DNA of 64,000 nt from Gammaproteobacteria bacterium (lineage in GTDB: Bacteria > Pseudomonadota > Gammaproteobacteria > Burkholderiales > Burkholderiaceae_D): positions 16,826 through 80,825 of the forward strand of contig CAJCIC010000084.1 of NCBI GenBank assembly GCA_903970185.1. The letters run 5' to 3'. Below are positions 62,253 through 64,000 of this stretch, in pieces. Within the stretch, counting starts at the first letter, position 1, and every line of letters starts with the position of its first letter. A model generated the notes under the pieces. It was not told the origin of the DNA. It did no database searches and saw nothing but the letters and a program-made list of their open reading frames with translations. Both the position numbers and the translations under genes were made by a program.

Positions 62253-63296
62253 CTAACGAAACAAGTGCATTGCGTTGGTCGAGTTTCCGACTGGGTTGTT
62301 GCTGCCGTGGATTTCGGCATGGCAATTCATGCAAGACAGGCCCTGCGTGATCCCGGGCGCCGTATTGGTGTTGATGTTGTCGCGAGGCGTGGTCGCGCTC
62401 AGCCTTGTGCCGGCGGCATTCTTCGATGTATTGACGTTCGACGCCAATCCCGGAACGTTGCCGGAATGGCTACTTGGGTCGTGGCAAGACAGGCACAAGA
62501 ACGGGGGGCGGCTGACCAGCAAAGAGTCCGCGTTGGTCCCGTGCGGATTGTGGCAAAGCGCGCAGTCCTCGGTAACCGGCTGGTGATTCCACAGATGCGG
62601 ACCGCGTTTTTCGGCATGACAGACAAAGCAGGTTTCGTTGACGGTGTCCTTGACAAGCAAATTCTCGCCCAGGCTGCCGTGCACATTGTGGCAATCGGAG
62701 CAGCTCATTTTTCCTTCAAGAACAGGGTGGTGCGAGGGTTTGTTGGCCATCGCACGCTGATCTTTGTGGCATGCGAAGCAAACCTGCGCCTGGGTACGCC
62801 TGTCGCGCACATCGTCATGAGCGGAGTGCACCTGATGGCAAGATGTGCAAGCGACATCGTTTATGTCATGCGGGCTTCCCTTCCAATGCATGCGAACAAC
62901 GTCTGTCTGATGGCAGCCGAGACAGGTCTGGCTTTGCTCAGCGGCCGTTGCCTTGCTGGATTTGTCGAAGACCATGTCCGGTGCTGGTTGGGCTCCGCTG
63001 CCCGCATAGGTGGCATGTGCCTGGCTGCTGCCATGACACGTCGTGCACGTCGGTGTTCGGCCGTCGGCTTGAGTGCCATGCTTGGTTGCGCCAATCGAGA
63101 CTGTCTTGCCGTTCGCATCTGCAGCGGTATGACATGCCGTGCACTGCGCATCGCCTCGCAGTACCAGGTCCTTTGCTGGCGCTGATTCGGGTTGCGCCGC
63201 GTAGGTCGGCTCAGGCTGTGCCGCACCAGCAGCAGGCGCGACGAAAGCGATCAGGAAGATGCATGTGGCCAGAAGAAGTCGGGATGCGATGTACAC
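62253..63296 (-). CDS. Decaheme c-type cytochrome, MtrA/DmsE family
   Basis: The 347-residue periplasmic protein has a signal peptide (ATCIFLIAFVAPAAG) and exactly ten CxxCH heme motifs: CTACH, CTTCH, CLGCH, CTSCH, CFACH, CSDCH, CFVCH, CALCH, CLSCH and CMNCH. This is the MtrA/PioA/DmsE layout, a chain of ten hemes that plugs into the MtrB barrel. I chose the GTG at 63296, since AGGAG lies 5 bases upstream and a good signal peptide follows; a TTG at 63329 would add 11 charged residues. It could serve iron oxidation (as in PioA/MtoA), metal reduction or extracellular respiration. No outer-surface cytochrome is in the window. Confidence 0.93.
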   Translation of the reverse strand: MYIASRLLLATCIFLIAFVAPAAGAAQPEPTYAAQPESAPAKDLVLRGDAQCTACHTAADANGKTVSIGATKHGTQADGRTPTCTTCHGSSQAHATYAGSGAQPAPDMVFDKSSKATAAEQSQTCLGCHQTDVVRMHWKGSPHDINDVACTSCHQVHSAHDDVRDRRTQAQVCFACHKDQRAMANKPSHHPVLEGKMSCSDCHNVHGSLGENLLVKDTVNETCFVCHAEKRGPHLWNHQPVTEDCALCHNPHGTNADSLLVSRPPFLCLSCHDPSSHSGNVPGLASNVNTSKNAAGTRLSATTPRDNINTNTAPGITQGLSCMNCHAEIHGSNNPVGNSTNAMHLFR

Positions 63297-63691
63297 ACGT
63301 ACTCCTTGCCGGTTTCTTGAACGAGCCAAGCCGGCCGAGGTTCACTAACAGGAACCTCGATCCGCCTGGCGAAGCCAGGGGTCGACGATGCGCCCTATCT
63401 GCCAGCGACTCGACCTCGCATCAGGGAATCAATCCCGGGTAGCAGGTCAAATACTAAAGAGGGAAGGTTTGTTGATATGTACGCCGGCGTACAGATGGCG
63501 CAATTTAGTTAAAACTGTGTGTCGATAGCGTCACGGCTTCCCGCGAAAATTGCCTCGCGCTCGCCTGGCAGAAAGAATCGTGCACCGCACAAGCGAGACG
63601 CCGATGGTTTCGCATCGCGGTGTCGCACTGGCGATCTTCAGACATGCCAAACGATTATCGCTGGCGTCTGTGATTGGATCGCCCGAAGGCC
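63297..63691. other. Intergenic region between cytochrome genes, containing a 16-bp palindrome
   Basis: About 395 bases separate the monoheme gene from the decaheme gene, both on the minus strand. The stretch holds no supported gene. It contains the perfect palindrome described separately (63478-63493) and should carry the promoter of the decaheme/MtrB operon. Confidence 0.45.
63478..63493. promoter_or_regulatory. Perfect 16-bp palindrome, candidate operator
   Basis: TGTACGCCGGCGTACA reads the same on both strands. It lies 182-197 bases upstream of the decaheme cytochrome start and downstream of the monoheme gene. A perfect palindrome of this length is a typical operator for a dimeric regulator. 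The regulator is not identified. Confidence 0.45.
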
Positions 63692-63922
63692 TTATTTGGG
63701 AGCTGCTGGCGCCTTGTTGCCGTTGGCCTGGAACTTCACGCCGTAGGGTGTCAGTGGTCCGCCGCCCGCCGCCGCCACGTGGCAGGCTGCACACGACTTG
63801 CCGGTGTCCTTGGCGAATTGTTCAGTGGCCAAAGCCGGCGAGGATAGGGCTGCCCCGATCATGAATGCTCCGCCCAGGACGAAGAGACTGCCAGCAGCAA
63901 TGGAAGCGACGTTGATTTTCAT
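63692..63922 (-). CDS. Small monoheme c-type cytochrome-like protein
   Basis: The 76-residue precursor has a signal peptide (FVLGGAFMIGAALSSPALA) and one heme-binding site, C44-A-A-C47-H48. After cleavage the mature protein is only about 44 residues. A C-terminal segment contains GVKFQANGNKAPAAPK. The ATG at 63922 follows AAGG at good spacing. Such very small cytochromes may shuttle electrons to the decaheme protein in the periplasm. It is the next upstream gene on the same strand, about 400 bases away, so a shared function is likely though not proven. Confidence 0.8.
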   Translation of the reverse strand: MKINVASIAAGSLFVLGGAFMIGAALSSPALATEQFAKDTGKSCAACHVAAAGGGPLTPYGVKFQANGNKAPAAPK

Positions 63923-64000
63923 TTGAAACCTTTCGCGCAATGCCAAACCATGGTGTGACCCGATGCCAGGAGCGGCGGGTGTCGAACCACTCGACGAGAT

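Overview
The window is high-GC and densely coded, with short intergenic gaps and many overlapping start/stop codons. It looks like a chromosomal segment of a free-living betaproteobacterium. This is suggested by the PqiABC set, the FimT-PilVWXY1-E minor pilin operon, the DUF3300/DUF2950 pair, Kup, the many c-di-GMP enzymes and an MtrA/MtrB-type outer-membrane electron conduit. The assignment rests on gene content only. I saw no rRNA, tRNA, CRISPR array, intact insertion sequence or prophage.

Layout. 1-1589 (minus): CPBP protease, ECF sigma factor and a membrane anti-sigma-like protein cut by the window edge. 1909-3891: a UrtA-like (urea/amide-binding) domain fused to PAS and GGDEF. 4012-8437 (minus): a Tat-exported caspase-like protein, the tail of a dead molybdopterin dehydrogenase, a small zinc-ribbon protein and the Kup potassium transporter. 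8945-18924 (minus): a nine-gene run of CoA-transferase, enoyl-CoA hydratase, HMG-CoA-lyase family protein, acyl-CoA dehydrogenase, MmgE/PrpD protein, amino-acid-type binding protein and LeuC/LeuD/LeuB-family enzymes. A divergent IclR regulator faces it. 20559-24972: hybrid histidine kinase and PAS-GGDEF-EAL protein. 25348-31621: type IV pilus minor pilin operon whose PilY1 carries an N-terminal lectin-like domain. 31997-38678: two paralogous winged-helix/repeat regulators and an HD-GYP protein, with decayed genes between and after them. 39450-44220: a bacteriophytochrome diguanylate cyclase followed by a MASE1-EAL protein. 44276-47834 (minus): pqiABC. 48097-53599 (minus): copper-type P-ATPase and envelope/stress proteins (DUF2950, DUF3300, BON).

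The most striking region is 54340-58637 on the plus strand. Its genes are nearly all translationally coupled: a PqqD-like peptide chaperone, radical SAM enzyme 1, a UbiA/MenA-type prenyltransferase, radical SAM enzyme 2, a 51-residue peptide that looks like a RiPP precursor, and radical SAM enzyme 3. The three radical SAM enzymes are paralogues that keep the CxxxCxxC cluster site but have lost the cysteines of the SPASM-like C-terminus. A peptide-modifying pathway containing a membrane aromatic prenyltransferase fits a peptide-derived, possibly prenylated (quinone-like) redox cofactor or lipopeptide. That function is inference.

Next to it on the minus strand are a SHOCT protein, a MarC-family protein, an MtrB/PioB-type outer-membrane barrel, a decaheme MtrA/DmsE-type cytochrome and a monoheme c-type protein. 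Together the barrel and decaheme protein form a module for electron transfer across the outer membrane. It could be a user of, or simply a neighbour to, the product of the peptide cluster. Five c-di-GMP synthesis or breakdown proteins, a hybrid kinase and the pilus operon suggest surface-attached life controlled by nutrients, light and redox state.
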